A stretch of 64,000 nucleotides of DNA from Rhodobacteraceae bacterium SB2 (lineage in GTDB: Bacteria > Pseudomonadota > Alphaproteobacteria > Rhodobacterales > Rhodobacteraceae), in NCBI GenBank assembly GCA_001642945.1, contig LGRT01000018.1, positions 347,678 to 411,677 on the forward strand, written 5' to 3'. The notes under the pieces are model-generated. The model saw only the letters and a program-made list of their open reading frames with translations. It did no database searches and was not told the DNA's origin. This document shows, piece by piece, positions 62,514 to 64,000 of the stretch (within the stretch, counting starts at the first letter, position 1; every line of letters starts with the position of its first letter). The position numbers and the translations under genes were made by a program.

Positions 62514-62564
62514 ATCCTAGATGGATAAGATACGCGACGTCAATAATTAATTTACGCGTGTAAA
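62514..62564 (-). promoter_or_regulatory. smo operon promoter and LacI-type operator
   Basis: On the minus strand -35 TTGACG (62543-62538), an 18-bp spacer and -10 TAGGAT (62519-62514). Just upstream, TTTACGCGTGTAAA (62551-62564) has TTTAC/GTAAA arms and a central CG, as in LacI-family operators. The half-site CGTGTAAA recurs at 63697-63704 before the regulator gene. Confidence 0.55.
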
Positions 62565-62595
62565 ATTTTATAAATACTTGCGTTAATGCAATGGC

Positions 62596-63624
62596 TTATG
62601 CTGAGCCGCGCATAATCAAACGCCCTTCAAAGAGCTTCACTTCACGCTCTGGGCTTTTTTCATTCGAATCAATGATCTTCATAATCGTATCAACACTGCA
62701 TTGACCTATTGCCGCATAATCCTGTGAAACAGTTGTCAAAGAAGGGCATGTATATCGTGAGAATGGGTGATCATCATGGCCGGCCACCCGCAAATCACAT
62801 CCGTCAGCATGCCCCACGCGAAGACCCGCCTCAAAAGCCGCTGACAGCAAGCCTATGGCCAGCCGATCATTCGAACATAAAAGTGTATTTGTTCGAAGGC
62901 GGCCATCTGAAATGACTTTCCCTCCCTCTAAAAAACCAACTTCTTCAAAGTTCCAGCCCTCACCGTCAACCTGTATTAATTCAGGCTCACGACCGAGCTT
63001 CTCCATCGCAGCAAGATACGCCGTACGTCGCTTAAAAGCGTTGGGGTTTATTGGGTTTTTCATCTCAAAGAACGCTGGAGCCTCACCCGTTCTACACAGG
63101 TATTCAACAATTAAACCAATGCTTTGGTTATTGTCCGAGCCGAAAAAAGCTTCACCTGCTTCGTCAAGATTGGCATCAAATAATACGGTTGGCACTTCGC
63201 GCGTAAATTCATTTACCCGCCTTTGATCAGACGCTCGTCCTAACGGCGCAAGTAGCACGCCTGCAGGTTTAATAGATCGCAAGCTTTCAAGATTGGTGAT
63301 TTCTTGTTGCGGCCCACCATGCGAGCTGAGAAGAAGTGGATTATAGCCTGCATCAATAATCAGCCCTTCGATCGTGCGCGCAATCCCTGCAAAGAACGGA
63401 TCGGTCAAATTAGGCACAACCAATCCAATATTTTTTGTTTGCCGTCTGTTCTGATTAATTGCGTAGATATTCGGACGATAGTCAAATTTCTCTAAAGCCG
63501 CTTCAATTTTGAACCGTGTTGATTTTCGCACGCTTTCAGGCGCGTTAAAATATTTTGATAAGGTCGGTCTAGAAATGCCGCACACGGATGCAAAGTCTTC
63601 CATGTTTTTTATTTTATCGTTCAT
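62596..63624 (-). CDS. LacI-family transcriptional regulator of the polyol operon
   Basis: 342 aa from ATG 63624 (GGAG at 6 nt; a GTG at 63636 is alternative). The N-terminal helix-turn-helix is slightly atypical (DKIKNMEDFASVCGISRPTLSKYFNAPESVRKSTRFKIEAALEKFDYRPN) but has the LacI hinge-helix. The periplasmic-binding-like domain follows (NIGLVVPNLTDPFFAGIARTIEGLI, LLCSNDRLAIGLLSAAFEAGLRVG, RVAGHDDHPFSRY). Its location beside smoE and the CGTGTAAA sites on both sides suggest it controls the smo operon and its own gene in response to polyol. Confidence 0.9.
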   Translation of the reverse strand: MNDKIKNMEDFASVCGISRPTLSKYFNAPESVRKSTRFKIEAALEKFDYRPNIYAINQNRRQTKNIGLVVPNLTDPFFAGIARTIEGLIIDAGYNPLLLSSHGGPQQEITNLESLRSIKPAGVLLAPLGRASDQRRVNEFTREVPTVLFDANLDEAGEAFFGSDNNQSIGLIVEYLCRTGEAPAFFEMKNPINPNAFKRRTAYLAAMEKLGREPELIQVDGEGWNFEEVGFLEGGKVISDGRLRTNTLLCSNDRLAIGLLSAAFEAGLRVGHADGCDLRVAGHDDHPFSRYTCPSLTTVSQDYAAIGQCSVDTIMKIIDSNEKSPEREVKLFEGRLIMRGSA

Positions 63625-64000
63625 AGCGAACTCCACTCAATTCACGGAAGTTTAACCTCAATCAATAACTTCACACGGATATATTATTACTTAACTCGTG
63701 TAAATTTTAAATTTCTTTTTACACCAAGTGATAAATGAGACTCCCAGTTTGTACAATTTCGCATAAATCCTGATTCAGGCTCGCTAATGGTTACACTTGC
63801 AAACCGCCCAGATCTGCCTGCTAAAGTCCTTTGCCTGATTTTTAACAAAGTCGGCTTCAGGCACCATGATGTTCACCTCTTCCCCAAAAAAAAACATCTA
63901 AGCTCGGAATAAATGAAGGGGCGGCTTTACTGTGTGGCGCATAGTTGTCCGTCGTCATATAAATTGGGACATAAGGTCGGCTTGAGCTACGGAGGCTCTG
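63625..64000. other. Region upstream of the LacI-family gene, with operator-like motifs
   Basis: Contains TTAACTCGTGTAAA (63691-63704), close to the smoE operator, a TTCACACG half-site (63670-63677), and TTGTACAATTT at 63749-63759 shared with the uxuA upstream region. On the minus strand, ATG 63867 with GAGGTG at 6 nt opens a 27-codon frame that ends at 63784. The last bases carry GGAGG (63991-63995), implying a plus-strand gene starting just outside the window. Confidence 0.45.
63784..63867 (-). CDS. 27-codon mini-ORF with good ribosome site, uncertain
   Basis: ATG 63867 has GAGGTG at 6 nt, a strong site. The encoded peptide (MVPEADFVKNQAKDFSRQ...) is not recognised. It may be a truncated start of a lost gene or a leader peptide upstream of the regulator. 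Only the ribosome site supports it. Confidence 0.2.
   Translation of the reverse strand: MVPEADFVKNQAKDFSRQIWAVCKCNH

Noticed and set aside
1..64000. CRISPR arrays, prophage or insertion sequences
   Set aside because: No regularly spaced repeats, no cas genes, no integrase or transposase frames were seen; the only repeats of note are the flgK duplication and short tandem tracts.
63900..64000. Right edge as the left end of an insertion sequence
   Set aside because: A GGAGG at 63991 suggests a gene start just outside, but no terminal inverted repeat can be shown with the sequence available.

Overview
The window looks like chromosomal DNA of a marine alphaproteobacterium of the Rhodobacterales (Roseobacter-type Rhodobacteraceae) with moderate GC. 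The grounds are the tyrC-hisC pair, a polyol operon in smoEFGK-mtlK order, phaAB with a CTGC-N3-GCAG box upstream, a TRAP transporter, and several small proteins of a kind I associate with Rhodobacteraceae. Assignments come from reading the sequence; no database search was run.

Region 1 (1-12.7 kb) is a catabolic island. A GntR/FCD regulator (cut by the window edge) is divergent from a plus-strand gene set: TRAP binding protein, a sugar-acid lactone cycloisomerase-like enolase-superfamily enzyme, extended TRAP permeases DctQ and DctM, two different Fe(II)/2-oxoglutarate (PhyH) oxygenases, an altronate dehydratase-type UxaA protein, a Gfo/Idh/MocA oxidoreductase, a tartronate-semialdehyde-reductase-like enzyme, an EamA exporter and a KDG kinase. 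It plausibly imports an unusual, perhaps alkylated, sugar acid and feeds it through 2-keto-3-deoxygluconate. I know no described pathway with this exact set.

Region 2 (12.7-35.1 kb) is half of a flagellar regulon. On the minus strand, read right to left, are flgB, C, D, E, F, G, H, I, J, K, L, a lytic transglycosylase, an extra FlgE-like protein with a good sigma-28 promoter, a degenerate FlhG-like protein and fliA. On the plus strand are two orphan genes and fliD. FlgE (1464 aa) and FlgK (1660 aa) are giant, and FlgK contains a duplicated 193-bp module. Flagellin, motor, export and switch genes are not here.

Region 3 (35.3-44.6 kb) is mostly housekeeping: tyrC, hisC, rpsD, tag, an EAL phosphodiesterase, phaA-phaB, a 2-hydroxyacid dehydrogenase, an SH3 protein and a glycine-zipper lipoprotein.

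Region 4 (44.9-55.9 kb) holds more sugar-acid and polyol functions: iolG, an Ldh_2 dehydrogenase, uxuA, two aldo/keto reductases and a D-threonine aldolase/D-serine dehydratase-like enzyme with a decayed inverted fragment next to it. Small membrane proteins and a queuosine-precursor transporter follow. Two intergenic minus-strand structures look like small RNAs: C-rich loops directly followed by intrinsic terminators.

Region 5 (56.6-63.6 kb) is a minus-strand polyol ABC operon (smoE, F, G, K, then mtlK) with its LacI-family regulator and matching operator-like sites. Where smoS is expected there is only a 49-codon ORF, coupled on both sides by ATGA overlaps, whose tail resembles a short-chain dehydrogenase C-terminus.
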